A stretch of DNA of 57,736 bases from Acidobacteriaceae bacterium (GCA_903970405.1 CAJCIT010000287.1:1-57736); one strand, 5' to 3'. Counted from the first letter of the stretch, positions 43,638 through 55,085 are shown. Notes: a model not told the origin generated them from the sequence alone. Translations and numbers: made by a program.

Positions 43638-43768
43638 CTGTCCCTTTTCCTCTGAAATTACTGACGTAAAGGGGCTTACTCGTTTTCGGCAGAACCGTCA
43701 CAAGCGATAGTCTGGCCCCAGCCTGTCGTCGAAATCCTGACTTGAGAGCGAATTCTCAGGCTATCCCG

Positions 43769-46263
<2,495 letters not shown>

Positions 46264-46303
46264 GCTGCTCCTTGGTCTCGGTTGTTGTGATTGCCCATGC
46301 CGC

Positions 46304-47098
46304 TTATACTGAACTCCTCACGAGGCTTGCGGCCGTTGTGCGCGGCGTCAGCTCAAACAGGCGCTGCAAACGCGCCAGATCATGCGGAGTGTCCACGCCG
46401 AACGACTCGTATTCAGTTTCAATCACTTTGATGCGATAGCCGTTCTCAATCGCGCGCAACTGCTCCAGGCGCTCGGCCCGTTCCAGCGGCCCAACCGGCA
46501 GATCCGGGTAGCGCAGCAGCAGATCGCGCCGGTAGACATAGAGCCCGATGTGCTTGTACCGCGCGGTGGGCGCGGAGTTCAGATCGCGCTCGAACGGAAT
46601 TGCGTGCCGCGAGAAGTAAATCGCCTCGCCGCTCAGATTCGTCACTACTTTCACCACGTTCGGGTTGTCGATTTCGGACGGGTCTTCGATCAGGCGCTTC
46701 AAAGTGCCCATCGAAACATTCTCTGTGCCCAGCGTTCCGAGCACCGCGGCATCGATGGCTCCGGGATCGATCAGCGGCTCATCGCCCTGAATGTTGACGT
46801 AAATCTCGGCGATTTCGGCGGACGCCACCTCAGCCAAGCGGTCGGTACCCGACGGGTGGTCTGCGCGGGTCATCCTGACGTGGCCGCCAAAACGGCGCGC
46901 CTCGGCGGCAATTCGCTGGTCATCGGTCGCAATCAGAACGCCCGCATTCAGAGCGCGCGCCATATTTGCGCGTTCATACACATGCTGAAGGATAGTTTTG
47001 CCGGCGAGCCGGGCGAGAGATTTTCCGGGGAAACGGGAGGAAGCAAACCGTGCGGGGATAACACCCAAAATCCGCGTACGCACGACCGAGTATAGCAC
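46304..47098 (-). CDS. kdsB: 3-deoxy-manno-octulosonate cytidylyltransferase
   Basis: 264 residues from GTG 47098; a GTG five codons later is an alternative. Motifs: '[20 protein letters not shown]', '[11 protein letters not shown]', '[15 protein letters not shown]', '[15 protein letters not shown]', '[12 protein letters not shown]' and '[15 protein letters not shown]'. It activates Kdo with CTP to CMP-Kdo for lipid A-core assembly. First gene of the kdsB-pyrG-kdsA run. A TATACT box lies on the minus strand just inside the upstream GTG, so transcription may start very close to, or within, the annotated 5' end. Confidence 0.95.
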   Translation of the reverse strand: MLYSVVRTRILGVIPARFASSRFPGKSLARLAGKTILQHVYERANMARALNAGVLIATDDQRIAAEARRFGGHVRMTRADHPSGTDRLAEVASAEIAEIYVNIQGDEPLIDPGAIDAAVLGTLGTENVSMGTLKRLIEDPSEIDNPNVVKVVTNLSGEAIYFSRHAIPFERDLNSAPTARYKHIGLYVYRRDLLLRYPDLPVGPLERAERLEQLRAIENGYRIKVIETEYESFGVDTPHDLARLQRLFELTPRTTAASLVRSSV

Positions 47099-47108
47099 AC
47101 TCAGACGA

Positions 47109-47129
47109 CGCTTAAATCAGGCGCCAATT
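47109..47129. repeat. 21-bp repeat, identical to 51116-51136
   Basis: CGCTTAAATCAGGCGCCAATT is found here, 10 bp upstream of kdsB, and again unchanged at 51116-51136 downstream of msrA, where it also forms one arm of a hairpin with ATTGGAGCGCC. Confidence 0.8.
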
Positions 47130-47138
47130 CTTAAAGGC

Positions 47139-48392
47139 TTACTGGCCGAGCGCTCTCTCCACGTCGCCCGGTTCCTTGGGCAGCGAGCCGCTCAAAACCT
47201 TAGCGCCGTCCTTCGTCACCAGAAGTACGTCCTCGATTCGCACGCCGATCGATTCCTCTGGAATGTAGATCCCCGGCTCGATAGTCAGCACCATCCCCTC
47301 TTCGAGTACCGGTTCCAGCCTGCCCGCGTCATGCACATCCAACCCAACCGGATGGCCCAGGCCATGCGTGAAGTACTTTCCCAGCGGTTCGCCATGCTTG
47401 TCCTTGCCATGGGAGTTGATGTAATCTTGCGCGATCTTTGTAATGCTGCCATCGCCATAGAACTTCGCGCCGGGCTTGACGGCCGCAATCGCCGCCTTCT
47501 GAGCACCTAACACGATCTCATAGATCTCGAGCTGGCGATCGCTAAACTTGCCGCTTACTGGAATCGTCCGCGTAATGTCGCTGGCATAAGCGTCGCACTC
47601 GGCTGCCGCATCGATCACTACCACCTCACCGCGGTCCATCTTGCGGCTGTTTGCCTCATAGTGCAGCACCGTGCTGTTCGGCCCCGAACCGATGATGGGC
47701 GGATAGGCGTACCCCAGGCAACCGTTTTTCATCATCACCTCGGTAAATGCGGCCTGCGCATTGAATTCGAAGGCGCCCGGCTTCATCTGCTTCCAGGCGG
47801 CCAGATGCGCCTCCACGCTGACGTCGGCGGCCCGTTGCAGCTCTTCAATCTCGGCTGGCGACTTCTTGATGCGGAGTTTCCCGATCAGCGGTCCAGCCGG
47901 CAGTAAATCCCGAAAGGCCAGCAGCGGCGCAAGCTTCTCCGCTTCGGGCGATTTGAGGCCATACACCTCCGGACCGGAATCGAGCGCATGCCGGACCTGT
48001 TCTTCGAATTTCTCCAGCGGCATCGTCTTGGCGAACCCTGTAACCACGCGAATATCGGCATCTTCGGCCGAAGCGCGCTTGCCGGTGAATGTTTCCAGCC
48101 GCGGGTTGTGATGCGGGAGAAACAGGATTTCATCGTCGTGCGTGATGAGCAGCCGCGCATCGGGCTGCATCCAACCGGTGAGGTAATAGAAATTGGTCTC
48201 CTGGCGGAATCGATTGACGTCAACGTCGGGCGGGGCGGGCTTGCCGAAGAGAATGACGGCGCCTTTCAGGTCCTCGCGCAGTTTAGCGCGGCGCTGCTGG
48301 TATTCGCTGAGCGGAATGGCGGCCTGCGCCAGAGCGGAGGCCGCCAGAAAGCAGGTCAACAAGGAAGCAACTGCGCGACTCATGCGCCACAT
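47139..48392 (-). CDS. Secreted M24 Xaa-Pro aminopeptidase
   Basis: 417 residues from ATG 48392, chosen because it starts a signal peptide ('AVASLLTCFLAASALAQA'). N-terminal aminopeptidase P domain: 'EYQQRRAKLREDLKGAVILF', 'ETNFYYLTGW'. Catalytic pita-bread domain: metal ligands Asp in 'VVVIDAAAECDAYASDITRT' (two Asp), His in 'YFTHGLGHPVGLDVHD', Glu in 'VLTIEPGIYIP', Glu in 'IGVRIEDVLLV'. Cleaves the N-terminal residue before proline. Its end lies about 40 bp from kdsB on the same strand. Confidence 0.92.
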   Translation of the reverse strand: MWRMSRAVASLLTCFLAASALAQAAIPLSEYQQRRAKLREDLKGAVILFGKPAPPDVDVNRFRQETNFYYLTGWMQPDARLLITHDDEILFLPHHNPRLETFTGKRASAEDADIRVVTGFAKTMPLEKFEEQVRHALDSGPEVYGLKSPEAEKLAPLLAFRDLLPAGPLIGKLRIKKSPAEIEELQRAADVSVEAHLAAWKQMKPGAFEFNAQAAFTEVMMKNGCLGYAYPPIIGSGPNSTVLHYEANSRKMDRGEVVVIDAAAECDAYASDITRTIPVSGKFSDRQLEIYEIVLGAQKAAIAAVKPGAKFYGDGSITKIAQDYINSHGKDKHGEPLGKYFTHGLGHPVGLDVHDAGRLEPVLEEGMVLTIEPGIYIPEESIGVRIEDVLLVTKDGAKVLSGSLPKEPGDVERALGQ

Positions 48393-48732
48393 GGTAGCAG
48401 GTCGGGGCGGCGTCAGTGCTATGCGGGCCGGTTTCAGCAGGCGTGCCACCCGCACCACCAGCGATTCGAAAGCCAGGCCGTAAATGGGGGATGCTTCAGT
48501 CACAACAGGCACTAACCCTGCGAGTGCTCTCAGGATGCCCCTTTTGAACCGCGCGCCGCTGACATACTGGACATCTTCGGAACGAAAAGTACCGTTTCTG
48601 AAGTCTCGAACGGCAAGCGAGAGTTGTCAAAGGCTCACATTCGAGCGCTTAGCAAGCGCTTTAACGTCTCGCCGGAGGTCTTCTTCAGTTGACCGGCATG
48701 CGTCAGGAAGCGGCGCAGGCCCCCTTCGGAGC
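48393..48732. other. Intergenic region, possible coding relic
   Basis: About 340 bp between two minus-strand peptidase genes. On the minus strand, 48635 to about 48770 reads 'RERWELGSEGGLRRFLTHAG' and 'QLKKTSGETLKRLLSARM' before a stop, overlapping the end of the upstream peptidase gene in another frame. It looks protein-like but I recognise no family; it may be a relic. Confidence 0.35.
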
Positions 48733-50379
48733 CTAGTTCCCAGCGCTCGCGCCAGTAGCGGTGGGGGCAGGCCCACCGGGTGGCGGCGCGCCGGGTCCTC
48801 GCCGCGGCCCGGGCGGCGGAAGCGGCTTACGCGGCAGCATCTCGGCCCGGTTCGCGGTGTTGTAAACAAACGCCGCAACAATGGTGGCTGCCTGGCGGAG
48901 ATCTGCCTCCGACAAATGGTCATAGACGTCCATGTTCGAGTGGTGCGTGCGCGTCGAGTACTCAAGCTCATCCTGCACGAACTGGAAGCCCGGCAGGCCC
49001 ACCGCATCGAAGCTCAAATGGTCCGTGCCGCCGGTGTTGCGAATGGTGATCGCGCCATTGCTCATGTCCTTAAACGGGGCAAACCATTCTTCGAAGATCG
49101 GCCGCATCATGTCGTTGCCTTGCAGATAAATGCCGCGGATCTTGCCCGAGCCGTTGTCCACGTTGAAGTAACCCGAAAGCTTGGCGTGCTCTTCAGTGAT
49201 CTTCATGGTTTCCGGATCGCCGAAATGCTCCTTCACATACGCCTTAGACCCGAGCAGCCCTTCCTCTTCGCCGCTCCACAGGCCGAGCCGGACCGTGCGG
49301 TCCAGCTTGAGATCGAGCGCCTTCAAAATGCGCATCGCTTCCATCATGATCGCGCTGCCGGCGGCGTTGTCGGTGGCGCCGGTTCCGCCCTGCCACGAAT
49401 CGAGGTGCGCGCCCAGCATCACGATTTCGTTCTTGTGCGCGCCGCTGCCCGGGATCTCGCCGATGACGTTTGCAGAATCGCGCGGGGCCAGAATCTCGGA
49501 TTCCACATCGAAATCCACTTTCACTGGAATGTTGTGGCTGAGCAACCGGTAGATGCGATTGTAGTGCTCAGGCGTAACGCAGATATTCGGAGGACCGATC
49601 GCCTCCTTCTCTTCGCGGGAGCCGTCTGAAGAGCCGAACACCGTGCCGCCGTCGCCGGAGTTCCCGACGCTCAAAATGCCCGCCACGCCTTCCGCCAGGA
49701 AAAACTCACTGATCTTCTTCCGCATGGCGGTTATTTGTTCGCGGCTCAGGTTCTGCCAAGCCGCCGGCATGCGCGCTCTCATCGCCTGCATCCGCGCCCC
49801 ATCGGGCGACGTCTCCTCAGGGGCCGCTTCGATATCGGCCAGTTCAGCATCGGTATAGCGGCTGGAGAGGGGCTTGGTGGAGAGCGGGACCGCCCGCGCT
49901 GCCGCGGACAGTACCAGCTTCCCCTTCAACTTGCCCTTCCATTTCTCGATGTCGGCGTCCGTATAGATCTGCGCAATCACGGCTTCGCTAGTGACGGGGC
50001 CATTGGTGGACCCGCTCCAGGCCAGGGGGAAGCCAATCAACGGCTGGTAAGTCGGCGCCACCATGGCCGCGTAGAACTTCTTCAACTGCCAACTGCGGCC
50101 GAACGGACCCCACTTCTCCTCTTTGGCCGCGATGCCGTATTCCTTCAGGCGGCTCACCACCCAGTCTGCGGCGGCGAAGTAGTTGGGCGAATTGGTGAGC
50201 CGCGGCCCATTGAGGTCGGTCAGGTAGAACAGCGTATCCATCACCTTGGAGTGGTCGCGCTCCTCAGCCCGAATGCGGTGCATCGTATAAAGATCTACCT
50301 TTTCCTCCGCCATCATTGAGAGCGGAAGCAGAATGGCCGTCATTACGGCAAGCGGAGCTGAGTAACTTTTGTTAAACAT
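48733..50379 (-). CDS. Secreted M28 peptidase with PA domain (carboxypeptidase Q-like)
   Basis: 548 residues with a signal peptide ('APLAVMTAILLPLSMMAEE'). A PA insertion domain lies at about 110-290. The M28 catalytic domain has His in 'VMLGAHLDSWQGGTGATDNA' (metal His and bridging Asp), Glu-Glu in 'LGLWSGEEEGLLGS', Asp in 'YFNVDNGSGKIRG' and His in 'YSTRTHHSNMDVYDH'. The C-terminal ~35 residues are Pro/Gly-rich. Likely dipeptidase or aminopeptidase in the periplasm or outside. The second M28 enzyme of the window; the other (6770) lacks the PA insertion. Confidence 0.92.
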   Translation of the reverse strand: MFNKSYSAPLAVMTAILLPLSMMAEEKVDLYTMHRIRAEERDHSKVMDTLFYLTDLNGPRLTNSPNYFAAADWVVSRLKEYGIAAKEEKWGPFGRSWQLKKFYAAMVAPTYQPLIGFPLAWSGSTNGPVTSEAVIAQIYTDADIEKWKGKLKGKLVLSAAARAVPLSTKPLSSRYTDAELADIEAAPEETSPDGARMQAMRARMPAAWQNLSREQITAMRKKISEFFLAEGVAGILSVGNSGDGGTVFGSSDGSREEKEAIGPPNICVTPEHYNRIYRLLSHNIPVKVDFDVESEILAPRDSANVIGEIPGSGAHKNEIVMLGAHLDSWQGGTGATDNAAGSAIMMEAMRILKALDLKLDRTVRLGLWSGEEEGLLGSKAYVKEHFGDPETMKITEEHAKLSGYFNVDNGSGKIRGIYLQGNDMMRPIFEEWFAPFKDMSNGAITIRNTGGTDHLSFDAVGLPGFQFVQDELEYSTRTHHSNMDVYDHLSEADLRQAATIVAAFVYNTANRAEMLPRKPLPPPGPRRGPGAPPPGGPAPTATGASAGN

Positions 50380-50568
50380 AGTGCGAAGGAAGAATCAGGA
50401 TAACGCGAAGCGGCTGGCGTTCGCATACGGAGGCTGATTGTGGCCTTATGGCGGATTTTGCGCCGGAAATGTTACGGTTTTGCCTCTTTTGGTCCCGCAG
50501 ACCCGCGTGCGGTCTGCCCAAAAGCAACCGAAAACGCCGCCGCGTTCATCCAACGAAGTGGAGAATCA

Positions 50569-51048
50569 ATGGTTATGAGTGAAAAAGCGACTTTCGGAGC
50601 GGGCTGTTTCTGGGGCGTCGAAGCCACGTTCCGCGAAATTCCAGGCGTGCTGGAGGCCGCTTCCGGATATGCCGGCGGCCACCTGGACAACCCGACCTAC
50701 AAAGACGTGTGCACGGATCGCACCGGCCATGCCGAGGTGGTGGAGCTGGATTTCGACCCGGAGCGCGTTTCCTATGAGGATCTGGTGAAAGCCTTCTTCG
50801 CGCTCCATGATCCCACTCAGGTGAACCGGCAAGGCCCGGACCACGGCACGCAGTATCGCACCGTGATCTTCACTCATTCGCCCGAGCAAGTCGAGGTTGC
50901 CCAGCGGGTGAAGAAGGAACTGGGGGCGTCGGGAAAGTATCGCAAGCCCATCGCCACTGAAATTGTGCCGGCCACGACGTTCTGGAAAGCGGAAGAGTAC
51001 CACCAGCGTTACCTGGAGAAGCGCGGCCTGCGGCACTGCCACATCTAA
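50569..51048 (+). CDS. msrA: Peptide-methionine (S)-S-oxide reductase
   Basis: 159 residues from ATG 50569, preceded by GTGGAG 5 nt upstream; longer in-frame extensions lack MsrA sequence. Motifs: 'ATFGAGCFWGVEATFREIPG' (catalytic Cys in GCFWG), 'GYAGGHLDNPTYKDVCTDRT', 'GHAEVVELDFDP', 'ALHDPTQVNRQGPDHGTQYR' and C-terminal 'WKAEEYHQRYLEKRG'. Repairs methionine S-sulphoxide in oxidised proteins, recycled by thioredoxin. The C-terminal 'RHCHI' has one Cys that might act in resolving. No msrB nearby. Confidence 0.95.
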   Translation: MVMSEKATFGAGCFWGVEATFREIPGVLEAASGYAGGHLDNPTYKDVCTDRTGHAEVVELDFDPERVSYEDLVKAFFALHDPTQVNRQGPDHGTQYRTVIFTHSPEQVEVAQRVKKELGASGKYRKPIATEIVPATTFWKAEEYHQRYLEKRGLRHCHI

Positions 51049-51229
51049 CTGCCGTCAGGGTACCCCGCCCCGGTGCGTTCACCGCTGGATCTCCGGCCGA
51101 TTGGAGCGCCGTCGGCGCTTAAATCAGGCGCCAATTTCGTCCGCGCCGAACAGATCTTGATTGGGAGGGGTTTTGCCGGCGAAGAGGGTGCCCTGGCCGC
51201 CTTTGGTCGAGGCCGGGCGCGGCGGTCTC
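51049..51229. repeat. Short intergenic with repeat hairpin (51116-51136)
   Basis: Contains the second copy of the 21-bp repeat listed at 47109. Here ATTGGAGCGCC (51100-51110) and GGCGCCAAT (51128-51136) can pair into a hairpin, between the converging msrA and frameshifted gene. Confidence 0.6.
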
Positions 51230-51785
51230 CTACCGGTCGGAGTCCGGGTTGGCCGGCGGGCTGATGTGGGCGATTAGGCTGCCCCGAGGTTGCAGGCCGT
51301 ACCGCATTGGCTGCGGGTGGTCCGGATGGATTCTGAGGAGCTCCCGCTGGAGTCCCGCCTCGCCCTCCCGGTCCAGAGCCTCCAGGCAGCGGGCCAGGTT
51401 GTCCTCCGCCTCGTCGATCCGGGCGCCGGAGAGCTTCAAAGACTCGTCTTGCGATGGATTTTGCTGCATCGGTACCGCCTTCTCTATGCAATGTTCTCAC
51501 GTAATCCGCGCCGAGCCGACGGTTTTCTTCCGGGGTGAGGCCGAGCTGGTGCACCTGCGATTCCGTCATGAGCCGAGCGCCCACCTCGGCCGCGATCGTG
51601 TTATCGCCTTCGCTCCTGTAAAGCGGCGAGAGATTCCTCACGCTTTGGGCGGCCACCCGGCCGAGAGGAGTGGAGAGGAATTGGGACGGGTCTCTCAGAT
51701 GATCCCGAGAGCCGGCATCCAGGATGCCCGGCTGGATCCGCCGGGCGTGCTCGACCTGTAGGGCGTGGGCGAGTTTTTCCACCAT
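51230..51785 (-). pseudogene. Frameshifted hypothetical gene
   Basis: Two minus-strand frames join near 51460. The first (51785 to about 51465) is protein-like ('LSTPLGRVAAQSVRNLSPLY', 'VGARLMTESQVHQLGLTPEE') with high GC at third positions. It runs on to 51045, but beyond 51465 turns to Gly/Pro/Arg-rich noise with lower third-position GC. From 51469 another frame (offset +1) becomes protein-like: 'ESLKLSGARIDEAEDNLARC' and 'RELLRIHPDHPQPMRYGLQ', ending at 51230. The simplest reading is one gene of about 185 codons with a frameshift near the AAAA at 51460. Two overlapping genes are possible: the second frame has its own ATG and AAGGCGG site. Family unknown. Confidence 0.55.
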
Positions 51786-51836
51786 CTGAACGTGCGCTCG
51801 CGATAAGTCCTTGCGCGCCTGTTATCATCGTGCGCC

Positions 51837-52889
51837 ATGAGGTATTTGTTGAACGTTCGGTCACGCTGGGTACTTGCCTGGGCACTGCTTGCGGCCTTGT
51901 GCGCCGTGATCCCGCTCCCACTCACCGCAGCCGAGCCGGTCAACCTGATCCTCGACACCGATATCGGTAACGACATTGACGACGCGTTTGCGCTGGCGCT
52001 GATCCACGCGCTGGAGAATCGCGGCGAGGTGCGGCTGCTGGCCGTTACCATCACCAAGGACAACAAGTATGCCGCGCCCTTTGTGGACCTTGAGAACACG
52101 TTTTATGGGCGGCCTGAGATTCCCATCGGCGTGGTGCACGACGGGAAAACGCGCGACACCACTGACATGCTGCGCGAGCCGGTGGAGCGCCGCAATGCGA
52201 ACGGGCAGTACACCTTTCCGCGCCGCGTAGGCACGGATGCGGAGCCCAAGGAAGCCGTGGCCTTGCTGCGCGAGGTTCTCAGTCAGCAGCCTGATGGGTC
52301 GGTGACCATTGCCCAGATCGGCTTTTCCACTAACCTGTCGCGGTTACTCAAATCGGATGGCGGCCGCGAGCTGGTGCGGCGCAAGGTCAAACTGCTCTGC
52401 CTGATGGCAGGTTGGTTCGGCGAGGGCGCCGCTCCCGAATACAACGTCAAGACAGACGGCAAGGCCGCGAAGGAACTCTTCGCCGAGTGGCCGGTCCCGA
52501 TGATCTTCAGCGGCTTTGAGCTCGGCCGGCAGGTGATGATCCCCTACGCCGAGGTTCAGAAGGATTTCCAGTATGCGGCGAATCATCCGGTGGCGGAGTC
52601 GTTCAAGGTCTTCGCGAAGCCGGGCGAAGATCGGGCCAATTATGACTCGACGGCCGTTCTTGAGGCGATTCGCCCGGATCGCGGCTACTTTGAACTGTCA
52701 TCGCCGGGCCGCGTCACGTTAGGGCCGAAGGACGTAACCATCTTCACGCCCGACCCGCAGGGCAATGCGCGATACATGATTCTGAAACCGGAGAATCGGC
52801 TGCGGGTACAAGAGTTATTGGTAGCGCTTTCGTCCGAGCCGCCGCAATCCGCCGCGCCCGTCGCCGCTTCCCATCGAGTGCCGTTCTAG
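51837..52889 (+). CDS. Exported inosine-uridine-type nucleoside hydrolase
   Basis: 350 residues with a signal peptide ('VLAWALLAALCAVIPLPLTAAE'-like segment at 12-32). The calcium-binding motif 'LILDTDIGNDIDDAFALALI' (DTDxGxDxDD) opens the mature protein. Further: 'LLAVTITKDNKYAAPFVDLE', 'FYGRPEIPIGVV', 'VTIAQIGFSTNLSRLL' and 'FSGFELGRQVM'. IUNH-family enzymes split the N-glycosidic bond of nucleosides. Export suggests scavenging outside the cytoplasm. The usual His near the active-site base region is not clear ('YNVKTDGKAAKELF' replaces the NxxxD segment), so specificity is uncertain. Confidence 0.88.
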   Translation: MRYLLNVRSRWVLAWALLAALCAVIPLPLTAAEPVNLILDTDIGNDIDDAFALALIHALENRGEVRLLAVTITKDNKYAAPFVDLENTFYGRPEIPIGVVHDGKTRDTTDMLREPVERRNANGQYTFPRRVGTDAEPKEAVALLREVLSQQPDGSVTIAQIGFSTNLSRLLKSDGGRELVRRKVKLLCLMAGWFGEGAAPEYNVKTDGKAAKELFAEWPVPMIFSGFELGRQVMIPYAEVQKDFQYAANHPVAESFKVFAKPGEDRANYDSTAVLEAIRPDRGYFELSSPGRVTLGPKDVTIFTPDPQGNARYMILKPENRLRVQELLVALSSEPPQSAAPVAASHRVPF

Positions 52890-52916
52890 CCGGCCCGTGC
52901 AAACGCCGGACCGCTT

Positions 52917-53429
52917 ATGGGACTTCAGGATGCCTATCTATCGCTAGGGTCGAACCTGGGCGACCGGCAGGCAAATCTGCGCTCCGCCTTGAATGCTCTA
53001 AACCGGGAACGCGTCCACGTCGCCGCCTCTTCGTCCGTCTACGAGACGGAACCGCAAGGTTTGCCGGACCAGCCTTGGTTTCTGAACATTGTAGTCCGGA
53101 CGCGTGCTGAGTTCTCTCCCGTACAGCTCCTGCGAATCATCCAGCGCATTGAGCGTCAGTTGGGCCGCGAACACCCGCGCCGCCGTGTGCCCCAAGGTCC
53201 CCGCCTGATCGATATCGATATCCTGCTATTTGGCTCAACCATTGTGCGGAAGCCGACGCTGACGCTGCCTCACCCGCGCATGGCGAACCGGCGCTTTGTC
53301 CTTGAGCCGCTGCTCGAACTTGACGCAGACGCCGCGGACCCCGCCACCGGAGCGCGCTTCGACCTGCTTCTGAGCGGCTTACAAGATCAGCAAGTACGGC
53401 GGATCGGAGGTCCGCTCACGTTAGAATGA
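52917..53429 (+). CDS. folK: 2-amino-4-hydroxy-6-hydroxymethyldihydropteridine diphosphokinase
   Basis: 170 residues, full length. Motifs: 'AYLSLGSNLGDRQANLRSAL', 'SSVYETEPQGLPDQPWFLNI', 'LLRIIQRIERQLGRE', then 'GPRLIDIDILLFGSTIV' (metal-binding DxD) and 'LPHPRMANRRFVLEPLLELD'. Transfers pyrophosphate from ATP to hydroxymethyldihydropterin in folate synthesis. ATG 52917, 27 bp after the nucleoside hydrolase; no folP or folB nearby. Confidence 0.94.
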   Translation: MGLQDAYLSLGSNLGDRQANLRSALNALNRERVHVAASSSVYETEPQGLPDQPWFLNIVVRTRAEFSPVQLLRIIQRIERQLGREHPRRRVPQGPRLIDIDILLFGSTIVRKPTLTLPHPRMANRRFVLEPLLELDADAADPATGARFDLLLSGLQDQQVRRIGGPLTLE

Positions 53430-53504
53430 CGGGTTGATCGCTTTCAGAGCCGCAGCTTCAGAGCCGCGACCGGTTGACTTGCTTCTCATTCCATTGGTGG
53501 CCAC

Positions 53505-53918
53505 TTGATTCACATCTGCGTTGACAGTTTGCGGTTTGGTGGACTTGCGGTGCGCAGCGCCCCGTGGGATGCCTATGAGGTTCTTCGCTTGACCGGCGAG
53601 AGCGCGGGCGTGGTGTCGGCGCGAGTCGAATTGATCAAGAGCGGCCATCCCGAGCTCCGTGTCGAAACGCCTGAGCGCGTGGAACGATTCCTTCACCATG
53701 AGTCGATGGCCACTGTCGAAAAAGTCGTTCTTGGGAACTGGACCGGCGAAGACGAGGCGGGCTTTGAGCTGGTGCTTTCGGGCTCTGAGGATTTTCTCGA
53801 GTTCTACCTCCACGGTCATCGGAAGTTTCACCTGTATGGATGGCGCCTCGAATTCGAGCTTCATGAGAACAAGGTGCTGACGCGAGGCCCTCATCTCGCG
53901 AGCGAGCCCGGTTCCTGA
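53505..53918 (+). CDS. Hypothetical protein upstream of the sugar kinase
   Basis: 137 residues from TTG 53505. No motif recognised. Composition is protein-like, with alternating strands ('GVVSARVELIKSGHPELRVE', 'VVLGNWTGEDEAGFELVLSG', 'LEFYLHGHRKFHLYGWRLEF') suggesting a small beta-rich, cytoplasmic protein without signal or membrane segment. Ends 11 bp before the PfkB gene, so co-transcription is likely. Upstream (53448-53475) lies a partial copy of the main repeat. Confidence 0.55.
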   Translation: MIHICVDSLRFGGLAVRSAPWDAYEVLRLTGESAGVVSARVELIKSGHPELRVETPERVERFLHHESMATVEKVVLGNWTGEDEAGFELVLSGSEDFLEFYLHGHRKFHLYGWRLEFELHENKVLTRGPHLASEPGS

Positions 53919-53929
53919 ACTAGAAAATC

Positions 53930-55012
53930 ATGAAAAACGGATTAACGATACTCAAAGATGCCGACCTGGATTTCCTATCGCTGGGTGGCCTGGTTCATCG
54001 CCTCGACCCCGGCGCGATCCCTTTCCGAAAAGCGACCGAGTGCCACATTCACGTCAGCGGCGGCGAATTCAATGTCGCGGCGAACCTCGCCGATTGCTTC
54101 AATCTACGCACCGGGATTGCCTCGGCCATGGTCAACTATCCCATCGGCGATTTGATCGCTGAGCGCGTCAAGGCGATGGGTGTCCGGCCGTTCTACAAGC
54201 ACTTCGAACATGACGGCGTGAACGGTCCCAACTTTGCCGCGGTTTATAGCGACCGGGGCCAGGGCGTGCGCGCTCCAGTGGTTTTCTACAACCGCTCGAA
54301 TGAAGCGGCGGCGCGGCTGAAGCCCGGCGATTTCGATTGGAACAGCATCTTCTCGCGCGGCGTGCGATGGTTTCACAGCGGCGGCATTTTTGCCGCGCTC
54401 TCGCACACAACGGCTGAATTGATCGTCGAAGGAATGCAAGCGGCCAAAGCGGCCGGCGCCGTAACCTCGCTTGACCTGAACTACCGTGAGAAACTGTGGA
54501 ACATCTCCGGCGGCCATGACCGCGCGCTGAAAGTGCTTGACCGGATTGTGAAGCACGTGGACGTGCTGGTGGGTAATGAAGAGGACTTGCAAAAGGGTCT
54601 GGGCATTGCCGGGCCTGAGGTGGCGGCCACTTCGAAGCTCGACCCCAGCACGTTCTTCCTGATGATCGATCGCGTGGTGCAAAAGCATCCGCACATCAAG
54701 ATTGTGGCCACCACATTGCGCGAGGTGCATTCGACGAACCGGCATAGTTGGGGCGCGGTTACGTGGGTGAACGGACAGACGCACGTTGCGCCCGTGACTG
54801 AACTCGATGTGCTCGACCGTGTGGGCGGCGGCGACGGCTTCGCCGCGGGCCTCTTTTACGGTGTGATCACTGACTCCTCGCCGGAGGAAGCGCTGAAACT
54901 CGGCTGGGCGCACGGAGCGCTTCTCACCACGTTCCCGGGCGACACAACCATGGCCACGCTTGACCAGGTGAAAAACCTCGCCAAGGGCGGCTCCGCGCGG
55001 ATACAGAGGTAG
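53930..55012 (+). CDS. PfkB/ribokinase-family sugar kinase (KdgK-like)
   Basis: 360 residues. PfkB features: 'DFLSLGGLVHRLDPGAIPFR', 'HVSGGEFNVAANLADCFNLR' (sugar-binding GG...N), 'VTSLDLNYREKLWNISGGHD', 'VDVLVGNEEDLQKGLGI', and the ATP/anion-hole motif with catalytic Asp 'LDRVGGGDGFAAGLFYGVI'. Close to 2-keto-3-deoxygluconate kinases, though fructose or another sugar is possible. ATG 53930. Confidence 0.9.
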   Translation: MKNGLTILKDADLDFLSLGGLVHRLDPGAIPFRKATECHIHVSGGEFNVAANLADCFNLRTGIASAMVNYPIGDLIAERVKAMGVRPFYKHFEHDGVNGPNFAAVYSDRGQGVRAPVVFYNRSNEAAARLKPGDFDWNSIFSRGVRWFHSGGIFAALSHTTAELIVEGMQAAKAAGAVTSLDLNYREKLWNISGGHDRALKVLDRIVKHVDVLVGNEEDLQKGLGIAGPEVAATSKLDPSTFFLMIDRVVQKHPHIKIVATTLREVHSTNRHSWGAVTWVNGQTHVAPVTELDVLDRVGGGDGFAAGLFYGVITDSSPEEALKLGWAHGALLTTFPGDTTMATLDQVKNLAKGGSARIQR

Positions 55013-55057
55013 TGCCAGACGTAAGCGCCCGGGAACCCCAGCCAGCGCCGCGTGGCA

Positions 55058-55078
55058 CCGCTCCCGTTGTGGGAGCGG
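55058..55078. terminator. Bidirectional hairpin between pfkB and secG
   Basis: CCGCTCCC-GTTGT-GGGAGCGG, 8-bp perfect stem with 5-nt loop, between convergent genes. No T-run, so termination is inferred from position and stability. Confidence 0.55.
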
Positions 55079-55085
55079 CTCAACT

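Larger units (their letters stand above)
42844..43768. other. Repeat- and remnant-rich intergenic region
   Basis: About 925 bp without an intact gene. It holds a partial copy of the main repeat (42862-42880), a coding relic near 43133-43288, a long hairpin (43418-43493), and short tandem repeats (43587-43637). The relic reads 'GEHSFYPAGVPSVRIRLIED' and 'DGVAMTVSDPQLVMTARRR', like the C-terminal DUF3471-type tail of serine hydrolases. Confidence 0.5.

Noticed and set aside
48635..48770. Minus-strand coding relic after the M28 peptidase
   Set aside because: Protein-like but no family recognised and overlapping another gene; noted only in the intergenic entry.
51045..51229. Extension of the hypothetical gene to 51045
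   Set aside because: This part is Gly/Pro/Arg-rich with low third-position GC, as expected for out-of-frame reading.
53421..53894. Minus-strand frame opposite the hypothetical gene at 53505
   Set aside because: The plus-strand frame has the better composition, and it lies in line with the PfkB gene.
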